Below the pieces are notes generated by a model. That model searched no databases. It was given only the letters and a program-made list of their open reading frames with translations, and was not told the DNA's origin. A stretch of DNA of 64,000 bases, from NCBI RefSeq assembly GCF_007859305.1, contig NZ_VOHE01000004.1:211232-275231 (forward strand), read 5' to 3'. The DNA is from Luteimonas wenzhouensis (GTDB taxonomy: Bacteria; Pseudomonadota; Gammaproteobacteria; Xanthomonadales; Xanthomonadaceae). Each line of letters opens with the position of its first letter. The stretch's first letter is position 1. Made by a program: the position numbers and the translations under genes. Positions 16,718-25,492 of the stretch are shown piece by piece.

Positions 16718-16744
16718 GCGGGCGTGCCGGATCGACACGCCCGC
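16718..16744 (-). terminator. Hairpin after the serine hydrolase gene
   Basis: A perfect 9-bp inverted repeat, GCGGGCGTG at 16718-16726 and CACGCCCGC at 16736-16744, with a 9-nt loop, lies just past the serine hydrolase stop (16753). There is no T tract, so it may be a weak factor-independent terminator or a 3' mRNA-stabilising stem. Confidence 0.45.
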
Positions 16745-16752
16745 CGGCCGTG

Positions 16753-18090
16753 TTACCGGCCTTCGTTTTCCGGGGCGTCCGGCGCCGGGCCCTTGTTCGC
16801 GGACGAGGCCGCTTCGTCGTGCACGTAGACCGCGTCGCGGAAGCGCTTGTGCAGGTCGGTGCCACCGGGCGGGATGTACTGGGTGAACAGGACCGCCACG
16901 ATGTCGTTCTTCGGGTCCACCCAGAACAGCGTGTTCGCGAATCCGTCCCAGAAGAACTCGCCGACCGCGCCGGAGGCCTCGCCGGCGTGCGCCGGTGGCG
17001 AATGCCGGACCGCGAAGTCGATCCCGAAGCCCACCTGGCCCTTGCCCGGCAGCCAGGAGCGGTCGCCGACGGTGTCGGGCAGGTCGTCGCGCGCCATCAG
17101 CGCCACCGTTTCCGGGCGCAGGATGCGCACGCCGTCGAGTTCGCCGCCGTTGGCGAGCATGCGTGCGAAGCGCATGTAGTCGTCGAGCGTGGACGCCAGG
17201 CCGTAGCCGCCGGGGCTCATCGGCCATTCCCGGGTCGCGTTGTCGAGCCAGGGCGAGTCGGGCAGACGCTCGAAGCCGCCGCCGTCCTGCAGTTCGTACA
17301 TCGCGGCGAGCCGGCCGCGGCGCCCCGGCTCCACGTACCAGCCGGTGTCATGCATGCCCAGCGGTTCTAGCACGCGCGCGTGCACCAGCTGCGCGAACGG
17401 CTGGCCGGCCAGCACTTCGGCCAGCCGGGCCTGCACGTCCACCGAGATGCCGTACAGCCAGCGCGTGCCCGGCGGGTAGGCCAGCGGCACGGCGGCGAGG
17501 CGGCGCGACATCTCCTCGAGCGTGATCTCGCGGCTGTCGATGTTCGCTTCGCGGTACAGGCGCGCGGGCGCGTCGTCCTCGAACGCGGCGGCGAAACCGG
17601 CGGTGTGGCGCAGGATGTCGCGCACCAGGATCGGCCGCTCCGGCGGCACCAGCACCGGCTGGCCGTCCGCATCCTCGCCCGCGTACACCTGCACGTCCGC
17701 GTACTCGGGCAGGTACCGGGACAGCGGATCGTCGAGCTGGAACCTGCCTTCCTCGTACAGCGTCATCAGCGCGACCCCGGTGACCGGCTTGGTCATCGAA
17801 TGGATCTGGGCCACCGTGTCGCGCTGCATCGGCCGCCCGGCCTCGCGGTCGGCCATGCCGAAGGCGCCGAAGTAGGTCTCGCGCCCCCGCTCGTACACCA
17901 GGGCCGACACGCCCACGACCCGGTCCTGTTCGACCATGCCGCGCAGCACGCCGTCGATGTGCCCGGGATCCACCAGCGGGCGGGCCGGCGGATCGTCGGC
18001 GGAAGCCGCGCCGGCGTCGGGCGCGGTGGACGGGTTGGGCTGGCAGGCGGCCAGCAGCAGGCCGAGCGCGGCCGCGACGTATGCCTTCAT
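16753..18090 (-). CDS. Serine hydrolase lipoprotein of the beta-lactamase/esterase class C fold
   Basis: A 445-residue exported lipoprotein of the Beta-lactamase (PF00144) superfamily. The lipobox LLAAC puts the lipidated cysteine at residue 16, followed by an Asp/Ala/Pro-rich linker. The nucleophile motif SMTK is at 98-101 (S-x-x-K), and the second motif YGIS lies around residue 214, resembling the Y-x-S/N element of EstB-type enzymes. The third motif region is less obvious (HAGEASGAVGEFFWDG). Most family members are esterases or D-aminopeptidases rather than beta-lactamases. It is divergent from the Gfo/Idh/MocA gene. Substrate is unknown. Confidence 0.88.
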   Translation of the reverse strand: MKAYVAAALGLLLAACQPNPSTAPDAGAASADDPPARPLVDPGHIDGVLRGMVEQDRVVGVSALVYERGRETYFGAFGMADREAGRPMQRDTVAQIHSMTKPVTGVALMTLYEEGRFQLDDPLSRYLPEYADVQVYAGEDADGQPVLVPPERPILVRDILRHTAGFAAAFEDDAPARLYREANIDSREITLEEMSRRLAAVPLAYPPGTRWLYGISVDVQARLAEVLAGQPFAQLVHARVLEPLGMHDTGWYVEPGRRGRLAAMYELQDGGGFERLPDSPWLDNATREWPMSPGGYGLASTLDDYMRFARMLANGGELDGVRILRPETVALMARDDLPDTVGDRSWLPGKGQVGFGIDFAVRHSPPAHAGEASGAVGEFFWDGFANTLFWVDPKNDIVAVLFTQYIPPGGTDLHKRFRDAVYVHDEAASSANKGPAPDAPENEGR

Positions 18091-18330
18091 GCAGGAGCTC
18101 CCCGTGATGTGGGCGGGCGCGCGCGGCGCCGCCGGCCCAGTATGGCGATGCCCGGCGTGCGGTGCCCGCTGCGGCGCAGCGTCGGGCGCGGACGGCGCGT
18201 CGCCCGCGCGCTAGCATCGGCCGGCCGGCGTTCCGTCCGCGCCCACTGGAGTTGCCATGCCGACCGCCCGCCTTCCCGCCTCGTCCGTCCCGGGCGCCCG
18301 GCGTCCCGATCCGGCCCGGGAGGCGCGGCG

Positions 18331-19341
18331 ATGAGCGGCGACCGCCGGCTCGGGGTGGCCCTGTGCGGCCTGGGCATGCTCAGCGAACACCAGATCGCGC
18401 CGGCGCTCGAAAAGACCCGGCATTGCCGGCTCGCCGGGCTGGTCAGCGGGAGTCCGGACAAGGTGGCCCGGTTTCAGGCCCGCTACGGAGTGCCCGACGA
18501 CGCGGTGTACGGCTACCACAACATGGCGCGCATGGCGGACAACCCGGACATCGACATCGTGTACGTGGTCACGCCCAACGCGCTGCACGCCGACCACGCG
18601 ATCGCCGCCGCGCGCGCCGGCAAGCACGTGTTCTGCGAGAAGCCGCTGGAGGTCTCGGTCGAACGCTGCCAGGCGATGATCGACGCCTGCCGCGAGGCCG
18701 GGACGCTGCTGGGCACCGCCTACCGCTGCCACTACGACCCGCACCACGTCGAATGCATCCGCCTGGCCCGCGAGCGCGTGTTCGGCGCGCCGGTGGTGGT
18801 GCAGGCCGCGTTCTCGATCGACGTCGGCCGCGCGGACCAGTGGCGCCTGCGCCACGCGCTGGCCGGCGGCGGCGCGCTGGTGGATGTGGGCATCTACGCG
18901 CTCCAGGCCAGCCGCTACCTCACCGGGGAGGAGCCGGTCGAGGTCAGCGCGATGGCGAGCATCACCGACGCGGAGAAGTACGCCGAGGTCGACGAGACCC
19001 TGGTCTGGACCGCGCGCTTCCCTTCCGGCGTGCTGGCGCACTGTGCGACCAGCTTCCGGGCCGGCGGCATGCAGTCGCTGCGGGTCGACTGCGAGCGCGG
19101 CTGGTTCGAACTCGACCCGGCGTTCTTCTACGACGGCAACCACGGCCGGCGCAGCGACGGGGTCGAGATCCGGCATCCGCCGACCGACCTGTTCGCGGCC
19201 GAGCTCGACGACTTCGCACTGTCGATCCTCGAAGGCCGGCCGGCGCGGCTGCCGGGCGAGGAGGGCCTGCGCGACGTGCGGATCATGCAGGCGATCTACG
19301 AGGCGGCGCGCACCGGCCGCCGCGTGCGCCTGGGCGGCTGA
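18331..19341 (+). CDS. Gfo/Idh/MocA family oxidoreductase
   Basis: A 336-residue NAD(P)-dependent sugar or cyclitol dehydrogenase-like protein. The N-terminal Rossmann fold begins GVALCGLGMLSEHQIAPAL. The signature EKPLEVSVERC contains the family lysine, and YRCHYDPHHVECIRL corresponds to the glucose-fructose oxidoreductase-like substrate side. The C-terminal domain continues with GGGALVDVGIYALQASRYLTGEEP. No Tat or Sec signal is visible, so it is cytoplasmic. The ATG at 18331 has GGGAGGCGCGG before it. Substrate cannot be told from sequence; a sugar or xylose/glucose-like substrate is the usual case. Confidence 0.88.
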   Translation: MSGDRRLGVALCGLGMLSEHQIAPALEKTRHCRLAGLVSGSPDKVARFQARYGVPDDAVYGYHNMARMADNPDIDIVYVVTPNALHADHAIAAARAGKHVFCEKPLEVSVERCQAMIDACREAGTLLGTAYRCHYDPHHVECIRLARERVFGAPVVVQAAFSIDVGRADQWRLRHALAGGGALVDVGIYALQASRYLTGEEPVEVSAMASITDAEKYAEVDETLVWTARFPSGVLAHCATSFRAGGMQSLRVDCERGWFELDPAFFYDGNHGRRSDGVEIRHPPTDLFAAELDDFALSILEGRPARLPGEEGLRDVRIMQAIYEAARTGRRVRLGG

Positions 19342-19434
19342 TCGCGGCCGCGCCGCCCGCGACGCGGGCGCCCGGCCCCCCTCGTGCAGTGGCCCCGTCA
19401 CGGCCGGCCACCGGATCGGGGCGGTGTGTGTTGC

Positions 19435-20271
19435 CTACCGCCCTTGGCCGCCGCCGGCCCGCGCCTGCTGGTCGCGCACCCAGCGCATCTGGTTGCGGAA
19501 GGTGTCGGTCCAGTACAGGTGGCGGTTCGCGGCCAGGAACGCCAGCAGTTCCTCGTGCGCCTCGTTGCTGACCGGCAGGTGGTCGCCGCCGATGCCGTGG
19601 AAGGTGAAGTTGATCATCGTGCCGCGGCGCCCGGCTTCCTCGACCAGGGCGATCAGTTCCGCGCCGGTCGCGTCCACCGGCACCGTCACCGGGACCGCGG
19701 CGCGGTCCAGCGCCCACATGTCGGGCACCACGTCGCCGCCAACCAGCTTGATCCCGAGGAACATCGGCGCCACCGCGGCGATGTAGTCGCCGTCGGCTGC
19801 GGCGCGGTCGCCGCACGGCGCGGTGTAGGTGAACTCGGTGCTGCCGTCGATCGCGTGCAGCATGGTGTTGGCCACCGCCACCTGGGCCTGCATCCGGGCC
19901 ACGGTGGTCGTGTCCAGGTCCTGCTCCGGCTTCACCCACTCGCGGCCGGCGCCGCGCGCCGAGCACTGGTGGAACAGGCTGTGGTTGCCCAGCTCGTGGC
20001 CGCTGCGCGCCGCCGCGCGCCACTCTTCCATGCGCTCGCGCACCGTGTCCGCGGCGAGGGTCAGGTAGAAGGTGCCCTTGAGCCCGTGCCGGTCGAGCGC
20101 CGGGATCGCGTGGTCGAGCTGCGAGGGCAGGGCGTCGTCGTAGGCCAGGCTGACCGCCGCGCGCTGGCCGTCGGGCCACGGGAAGGGCGGCGGGGTCGCC
20201 GCCGCGGTCGCGAGCGCCAGGGTCCCCGCCGCGAAGGCCGCGGCCAGCAGGTGTCGGATCCTCATGTGCAT
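19435..20271 (-). CDS. Secreted polysaccharide deacetylase family protein
   Basis: A 278-residue protein with an N-terminal signal peptide (RIRHLLAAAFAAGTLALATAAA) and a NodB-like carbohydrate esterase 4 fold. Motifs seen are AVSLAYDDALPSQLDHAIPAL (TFDDG-like, with Asp-Asp), GHELGNHSLFH (the H-x-x-x-H metal pair) and TMINFTFHGIGG. The double Asp and the two His suggest a metal-dependent deacetylase. The start at 20271 has AGGGG upstream; a TTG one codon earlier and an ATG at 20265 are also possible. It lies convergent to the Gfo/Idh/MocA gene and divergent from an MFS transporter. A cell-wall or exopolysaccharide substrate is likely but unproven. Confidence 0.85.
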   Translation of the reverse strand: MHMRIRHLLAAAFAAGTLALATAAATPPPFPWPDGQRAAVSLAYDDALPSQLDHAIPALDRHGLKGTFYLTLAADTVRERMEEWRAAARSGHELGNHSLFHQCSARGAGREWVKPEQDLDTTTVARMQAQVAVANTMLHAIDGSTEFTYTAPCGDRAAADGDYIAAVAPMFLGIKLVGGDVVPDMWALDRAAVPVTVPVDATGAELIALVEEAGRRGTMINFTFHGIGGDHLPVSNEAHEELLAFLAANRHLYWTDTFRNQMRWVRDQQARAGGGQGR

Positions 20272-20377
20272 CAATCCCCTCTGGTGGAACGCACATGTTG
20301 CCCGATGCGCACCCTCGGGCGCAGCGCGCGGCCGCGGCGCCGGCTATGGTGTGGGGTCCCCACCCGCAGGCACGTCC

Positions 20378-21526
20378 TTGGCAGCCCACGACCCCCGCCG
20401 CGCGCAGCAGCACGCCACCCGTGCCGCGTTCTTCATCCCCGGCTTCACGATCGCCACCTGGGCGCCGCTGGTGCCGTACGCCAAGCTGCGCGCGGGCCTG
20501 GACGAGGCCGGCCTGGGGCTGGTGCTGCTGTGCCTGGGCATGGGCTCGCTGCTGGCGATGCCGATGGCCGGCGCGCTGGCCGGGCGCCAGGGCTGCCGGC
20601 GGGTGATGCTGGCCAGCACCGCGGTGATGGTGGCGTGCCTTCCGCTGCTGGCGCTGGTGTCCGACCCGCTCCTGCTGGGCCTGGTGCTGCTGGCGCTGGG
20701 AGCGGCGATGGGCGCGATGGACTGCACCATGAACATCCAGGCGGTAGTGGTGGAGCGCGAGGCCGGGCGGCCGATGATGTCCGGCTTCCACGCCTTCTAC
20801 AGTGTCGGCAGCCTGGCCGGCGCCCTGCTGGCCACGCTGCTGCTGGGCAGCGGGCGTGGTCCGCTGGCCACCACGCTGGCGGTGGCCGCGCTGGTGGCGC
20901 TGCTGTGCGCCGGCGCCGCCGGCGCCTGGCGCCCCGACCGCGCGCCGCCGGGTGCGCGCATGTTCGCGGTGCCGCGCGGGGTGGTCGCGGTGGTGGGCAC
21001 GGTGTGCTTCGTGAGCTTCCTGGCCGAGGGCGCGATGCTCGACTGGAGCGCGGTCTACCTGCACGAGGTGCGGGAGGTGGACGTGGCCCGCGCCGGATGG
21101 GGCTTCGTCGCCTTCAACGTGGCGATGACGCTTACCCGGCTGCTGGGCGACGGCGTGATCGCGCGCGTCGGCAGTGCGCCGACGGTCGCGTGCGGCGGCC
21201 TGCTCGCCGCGGCCGGGCTGGCGCTGGTGGTGCTGGCGCCGGACCTGCGTGCCAGCCTCGCCGGGCATGCGCTGCTGGGCATCGGCTGCGCCAACATCGT
21301 GCCGGTGATGTTCAGCCTCGCCGGCCGGCAGACGCGGATGCCGGTGCACCTGGCGATCCCGGCGGTCACCACGCTGGGCTATGCCGGCGTGCTCGCCGGG
21401 CCGGCGCTGATCGGCTTCGTCGCCCAGGGCGCGAGCCTGGCCGCGGCCCTGCTGGCGGTGGCCTTCGCGCTCGCCGCGGCGGCCCTGCTCGGCGCGCGGG
21501 TGGCCACCCGCCCCGGCGCGGCGTGA
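20378..21526 (+). CDS. MFS transporter, YbjJ/fucose-permease-like
   Basis: A 382-residue 12-segment transporter of the major facilitator superfamily. The N-terminal half contains RAAFFIPGFTIATWAPLVPY and GAAMGAMDCTMNIQAVVVE, and the GFHAFYSVGSLAGALLA helix is typical of YbjJ-like members. The start codon is uncertain: a TTG at 20378 gives a natural MFS N-terminus, but GTG at 20351 and earlier codons are also open. The substrate is unknown. It faces away from the polysaccharide deacetylase, and the short divergent region (about 106 nt) must hold both promoters. Confidence 0.85.
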   Translation: MAAHDPRRAQQHATRAAFFIPGFTIATWAPLVPYAKLRAGLDEAGLGLVLLCLGMGSLLAMPMAGALAGRQGCRRVMLASTAVMVACLPLLALVSDPLLLGLVLLALGAAMGAMDCTMNIQAVVVEREAGRPMMSGFHAFYSVGSLAGALLATLLLGSGRGPLATTLAVAALVALLCAGAAGAWRPDRAPPGARMFAVPRGVVAVVGTVCFVSFLAEGAMLDWSAVYLHEVREVDVARAGWGFVAFNVAMTLTRLLGDGVIARVGSAPTVACGGLLAAAGLALVVLAPDLRASLAGHALLGIGCANIVPVMFSLAGRQTRMPVHLAIPAVTTLGYAGVLAGPALIGFVAQGASLAAALLAVAFALAAAALLGARVATRPGAA

Positions 21527-21637
21527 CCGCGTGCGCGGTCGCGCGCACTGTCATCGCAGGGTCGGGAGGCGGCAACGCGGCGTCCACATCCGCGTCCCTA
21601 CGATGCGCCTCCCCCGGCATGCGCGCGAAGGTGGACA

Positions 21638-21847
21638 GTGGAACAGGGCAGGATCCGGATCGAAGTCGGGCACGACCTGCGCGACGGTTGGACGGTGACC
21701 CGCGACCGCGTCGTCGACGGCTGCTTCGACAGCCTCGACGCCGCCTATGACTACGCCAGCACCTGCGCCCGGCGCGCGCACCGCGCCGGCCTGGCCGTGG
21801 ACCTGGTGATGGCGCCGCCGTCGCGGCCGCGACAGGCAGCGGGCTGA
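21638..21847 (+). CDS. Small protein of unknown function (69 aa)
   Basis: A 69-residue soluble protein starting at a GTG preceded by AAGG at a 5-7 nt distance. The core, GWTVTRDRVVDGCFDSLDAAYDYASTCARRA, has a beta-beta-alpha character and ends in a basic tail. It resembles short DUF2188-like domains in layout, but the similarity is too slight to name it. It has no close functional neighbours: an MFS transporter ends about 110 nt upstream, and a convergent DUF2242 lipoprotein gene follows. Confidence 0.55.
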   Translation: MEQGRIRIEVGHDLRDGWTVTRDRVVDGCFDSLDAAYDYASTCARRAHRAGLAVDLVMAPPSRPRQAAG

Positions 21848-21860
21848 GGGCGCCGGCCGC

Positions 21861-22547
21861 TCAGCCGTCGACGTCGATGCCGGTGGCGATGCCCGCTTCG
21901 TCCTCGGGCGTGGGTGGCTCGGGCCCGACCGGGTCGGGCGGCCCTTCCGGCTCCGGCTCCGGCGGGGGCGCGTTGCGCGGCGTCCCCGGCAGGTAGTAGG
22001 CCACCCGGTCGAACAGGCGCCGGTAGAAGTCGCGGTTCTGCACCGTGTTGCTGCCCACGCGCACCAGGTTGGCGTTGTTGCCGATGGGCACCGGCAGCGA
22101 CACCGAGCCGATCATGCTCACCCCGACGCTGGCCGAACTCGACTGCGTCCGCAGCACGTGCCGGTCCTGGACCGCGTTGAGGAACACGATCGACCCGCCG
22201 TCGGCGCGTTCGACGCAGGTCGCCCGCAGGTTGAGCTGGGTGTGGAGGTCGGACTCGGGCTGGAAGACCTTGGTCGCCTCGAGCGTTTCGTCGTCCGCGC
22301 GCCCGATCACGTAGCCCTGGCCGAGCAGCGCCCGCCGCGCGGCCTCGCAGGCCACCGCGGGCGGCACCGGATACTCGCGCGAGTAGGTGTCTTCCGCGCC
22401 GAAGGTCTCGCCCAGCGGCGGGGCCTCGGCGCGGTGCACCCCGCGGCCGCCGCACGCGGACAGGGCCAGGGCCAGCAGCACGCAACCGGTGGCCAGGCCC
22501 CGGCGGCGTGCGCCGGGTGGAGGGGAGGGGAGGGAGTGGTACAACAC
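21861..22547 (-). CDS. DUF2242 lipoprotein
   Basis: A roughly 228-residue lipoprotein. The lipobox LALSAC follows a hydrophobic run (GLATGCVLLALALSAC). The DUF2242 body contains YSREYPVPPAVACEAARRALLGQG, VFQPE, and NAVQDRHVLRTQSSSASVGVSMIGSVSLPVP, then FYRRLFDRVAYYLPG, a good match to the family pattern. The last 40 residues are a Pro/Glu-rich tail. The start is uncertain: GTG at 22547 gives a normal signal peptide, while a TTG at 22577 would add ten residues. It is probably anchored to the outer membrane. Function unknown. Confidence 0.78.
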   Translation of the reverse strand: MLYHSLPSPPPGARRRGLATGCVLLALALSACGGRGVHRAEAPPLGETFGAEDTYSREYPVPPAVACEAARRALLGQGYVIGRADDETLEATKVFQPESDLHTQLNLRATCVERADGGSIVFLNAVQDRHVLRTQSSSASVGVSMIGSVSLPVPIGNNANLVRVGSNTVQNRDFYRRLFDRVAYYLPGTPRNAPPPEPEPEGPPDPVGPEPPTPEDEAGIATGIDVDG

Positions 22548-22742
22548 GCGCCGGAGTCTAGTGCGCGCTGCATGCAAGGCGAATGAACGCAGGCCCCACG
22601 GGGGCTTGCGCGCCGGGCCGGGGCTGCATCACGAAACCGTTATGCCTGTGAACAGGATTGCGATTGGTCGCGGCCGGGCGCTGGTGCACCCTGTAGGGGA
22701 GGACGCGGGCGCGATCGACGCCCGCGGTGGAGGGAGGCTGGA

Positions 22743-25427
22743 GTGATCGCACGGACCCGGACCTGGCGGGGGTGGCTGTGGTGCGCGCTGCTGCTGGCGG
22801 CGCCCGCCACAGCGGGGCAGGACGCCGAGCGCGCGGCGCGCATCCAGGCGCGCGCCGAGGCCATGGCCGCGGAGATCGTCGCGCGCCTGGACACTGACGA
22901 GAAGCTCGGGCAGCTGCTCAACACCGCGCCCGCGATCCCGCGCCTGGGGATCCCCGCCTACAACTGGTGGACCGAATCGCTGCACGGGGCGATGGGTCCC
23001 CTGCCCACCACCAACTTCCCCGAGCCCATCGGCCTGGCGGCCACGTTCGATCCGGCGCTCGTGCAGCGCGTCGCGGCCGCGATCGGCACCGAGGTGCGCG
23101 GCCTGCATGCGCTGGCGCGCCAGACCGGCCGCACCGGACGCATCGGCACCGGCCTCAACACCTGGTCGCCGAACATCAACATCTTCCGCGACCCGCGCTG
23201 GGGCCGCGGCCAGGAGACCTACGGCGAGGACCCGTTCCTGGCCGCGCGCATGGGCGTGGCCTACGTGCGCGGCATCCAGGGCGACGCGCCGGGCCTGTAC
23301 GACGTGATCGCCACGCCCAAGCACTACGCGGTCCACAGCGGGCCCGAATCGACCCGCCACCACGCCAACGTCTACGTCTCGCGCCGCGACCTCGAGGACA
23401 CCTACCTGCCGGCGTTCCGCGCCGCGATCGTCGAAGGCGGCGCGGGCTCGATCATGTGCGCCTACAACCGCGTCGACGGCGTGCCGGCCTGCGCCAGCGA
23501 CCTGCTGCTGCGCGACATTCTGCGCGGCGACTGGGGCTTCCGCGGCTACGTGGTGTCGGACTGCGACGCGGTCGGCGACATCCACCGCCACCACGCGTTC
23601 GCGCCCGATGCGCCCGCCGCGGTGGCCGCGGCGCTGCGCGCGGGCGTGGACAGCGAGTGCAACGGTGCCACGCTCACCGACACCGACGGGCTGACGCAGC
23701 CCTACCGCGAGGCGCTGGCGCGCGGCCTGCTCACCATGGCCGACATCGACCGCGCGCTGGTGCGCCTGTTCGCCGCGCGCCTGCGCAACGGCGACCTGCC
23801 GGGGCTGCGGCCGCTGTCGACCGAGACCGCCTCGCCGGCGGACGTGGGCGCCCCCGCGCATGGCGAGCTGGCGCTCGAAGCGGCGGAGAAGAGCCTGGTG
23901 CTGCTGAAGAACAACGGCGTGCTGCCGCTGCGGGGCGCGCCGAAGATCGCGGTGATCGGCCCGCTGGGCGACGCCACCCGGGTGCTGCGCGGCAACTATT
24001 CCTCGCCCCAGTCGGCGCCGCCGGTCTCCGTGCTCGAGGGACTGCGCCGGGCGATGCCGGATGCGCAGGTGCGCCATGTCCCGTTCGGTGCCACCTGGAC
24101 CGATGGCGACCCGATTCCCACCAGCGCGCTGCGCACGCCCGACGGCGAGCCCGGCCTGCTGGCGCGCTACTTCAACGCCGCCGAGCGTCCGCCCGCGCGC
24201 TTCGCCCCCGGCGAGCTCGACGCCTGGATCGAGCGCACCGGCTTCGCCCGCGAACCGGTCGTCACCCGGGTCGAGCCCGACGTGAACTCGCGCAGCCTCG
24301 ACCTGGCGCAGGTGCACGACGTGCACCGCGTGGAGTGGACCGGTTACCTGGTGCCGCCGGAGACCGGCACCTACCGGCTTGGCCTGGGCGGCTTCAACGG
24401 CGAACTCGAGTTCGACGGCAAGCCTTTCGTCGACCTGCGCGGCGCGTCCTGGAACAGCCTGCCCACGCTCAGGACGGTGCACCTGGAGGGCGGTCGCCGC
24501 TACCCGATCCGGGTGGTCACCGAGGCCCGCATCCTCACCGGCATCGGCCTGCTGTGGAAGCGGGTGTCCGACGCACCGCTCGACGAGATGCGCGCGGCCG
24601 CCGCCGAGAGCGACGTGCTGGTGGCCGTGGTGGGCCTGACCTCGGACCTCGAGGCCGAGGAGGCGCCGGTCGAGGTGCCCGGCTTCCAGGGCGGCGACAA
24701 GACCTCGCTCGACCTGCTCGCCGACCAGCAGGCACTGCTCGAAGCCGCGCGCGCCACCGGCAAGCCGCTGGTGGTGGTGCTGATGAACGGCAGCCAGGTC
24801 AACCTGGCATGGGCGCGCGAGCACGCCGACGCGATCATCGAGGCCTGGTACCCGGGCCAGTCCGGTGGCCTGGCGGTGGGCAACGCGATCGCCGGCCACC
24901 TCAACCCGGGCGGGCGCCTGCCGCTGACCTTCTACCGTTCGGTGGATGACCTGCCGCCGTTCGGCGACTACGACATGCGCGGCCGCACCTACCGCTACTT
25001 CGACGGCACGCCGGTCTACCCGTTCGGGTACGGGCTGAGCTACACCAGCTTCGAGTACGCGCCGCTGGAGATCGCCGCCGCGCGCGGCGGGGCGGCGGAC
25101 GGGCTGCGTGTGACCACGCGGGTCCGCAACACCGGCACCCGCGCGGGCGACGAGGTGGCGCAGCTCTATCTCGGGTTCCCCGAGGGCGAGGGGCTGCCGC
25201 GGCTGGCGCTGCGTGGTTTCGAGCGGGTGCACCTGCAGCCGGGCGAGGAGCGCACCCTGGTGTTCGAACTCGATGCGCGCGACCTGAGCGCGGTGGACGC
25301 GGCCGGCACGCGCCTGGTGATGGCCGGTGAGCACCGCGTCTGGGTCGGCTCCGGCCAGCCCGGGACCGGGGTGCCGGTCCAGTCCGCGTCCTTCCGCAAC
25401 GATCGGCCGCGGCCGGTGCCGCGGTGA
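22743..25427 (+). CDS. Glycoside hydrolase family 3 beta-glycosidase with PA14 domain
   Basis: An 894-residue exported GH3 enzyme. A signal peptide (residues 1-24) is followed by the (beta/alpha)8 domain with NWWTESLHG and GLNTWSPNINIFRDPRWGRG. The catalytic nucleophile is Asp273 in VVSDCDAVGD. The C-terminal alpha/beta sandwich holds an inserted PA14 domain (about residues 475-605; carbohydrate-binding), then a fibronectin type III-like end (residues 780-890). The VSDCDA form of the nucleophile motif and the PA14 insertion fit beta-xylosidase or beta-glucosidase. A strong ribosome-binding site (GGAGGGAGG) precedes the GTG. The esterase gene 65 nt downstream suggests a xylan or glucan utilisation unit. 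Confidence 0.92.
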   Translation: MIARTRTWRGWLWCALLLAAPATAGQDAERAARIQARAEAMAAEIVARLDTDEKLGQLLNTAPAIPRLGIPAYNWWTESLHGAMGPLPTTNFPEPIGLAATFDPALVQRVAAAIGTEVRGLHALARQTGRTGRIGTGLNTWSPNINIFRDPRWGRGQETYGEDPFLAARMGVAYVRGIQGDAPGLYDVIATPKHYAVHSGPESTRHHANVYVSRRDLEDTYLPAFRAAIVEGGAGSIMCAYNRVDGVPACASDLLLRDILRGDWGFRGYVVSDCDAVGDIHRHHAFAPDAPAAVAAALRAGVDSECNGATLTDTDGLTQPYREALARGLLTMADIDRALVRLFAARLRNGDLPGLRPLSTETASPADVGAPAHGELALEAAEKSLVLLKNNGVLPLRGAPKIAVIGPLGDATRVLRGNYSSPQSAPPVSVLEGLRRAMPDAQVRHVPFGATWTDGDPIPTSALRTPDGEPGLLARYFNAAERPPARFAPGELDAWIERTGFAREPVVTRVEPDVNSRSLDLAQVHDVHRVEWTGYLVPPETGTYRLGLGGFNGELEFDGKPFVDLRGASWNSLPTLRTVHLEGGRRYPIRVVTEARILTGIGLLWKRVSDAPLDEMRAAAAESDVLVAVVGLTSDLEAEEAPVEVPGFQGGDKTSLDLLADQQALLEAARATGKPLVVVLMNGSQVNLAWAREHADAIIEAWYPGQSGGLAVGNAIAGHLNPGGRLPLTFYRSVDDLPPFGDYDMRGRTYRYFDGTPVYPFGYGLSYTSFEYAPLEIAAARGGAADGLRVTTRVRNTGTRAGDEVAQLYLGFPEGEGLPRLALRGFERVHLQPGEERTLVFELDARDLSAVDAAGTRLVMAGEHRVWVGSGQPGTGVPVQSASFRNDRPRPVPR

Positions 25428-25492
25428 GCCGTTGCCGGCGCGGGGAGGCGCGCCGGCCCCCTCCAACGTCAATGTCCCAAGGGAGCAACGAC

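Noticed and set aside
22645-22656. Operator-like CCTGT-GA-ACAGG upstream of the GH3 gene
   Set aside because: A 5-bp inverted repeat with a 2-nt gap is too short to separate from chance without conservation data.
22629-25472. A 947-codon open frame antisense to the GH3 gene
   Set aside because: His/Arg/Gln/Val-rich sequence without motif; the sense frame has complete GH3 catalytic motifs and a ribosome-binding site.
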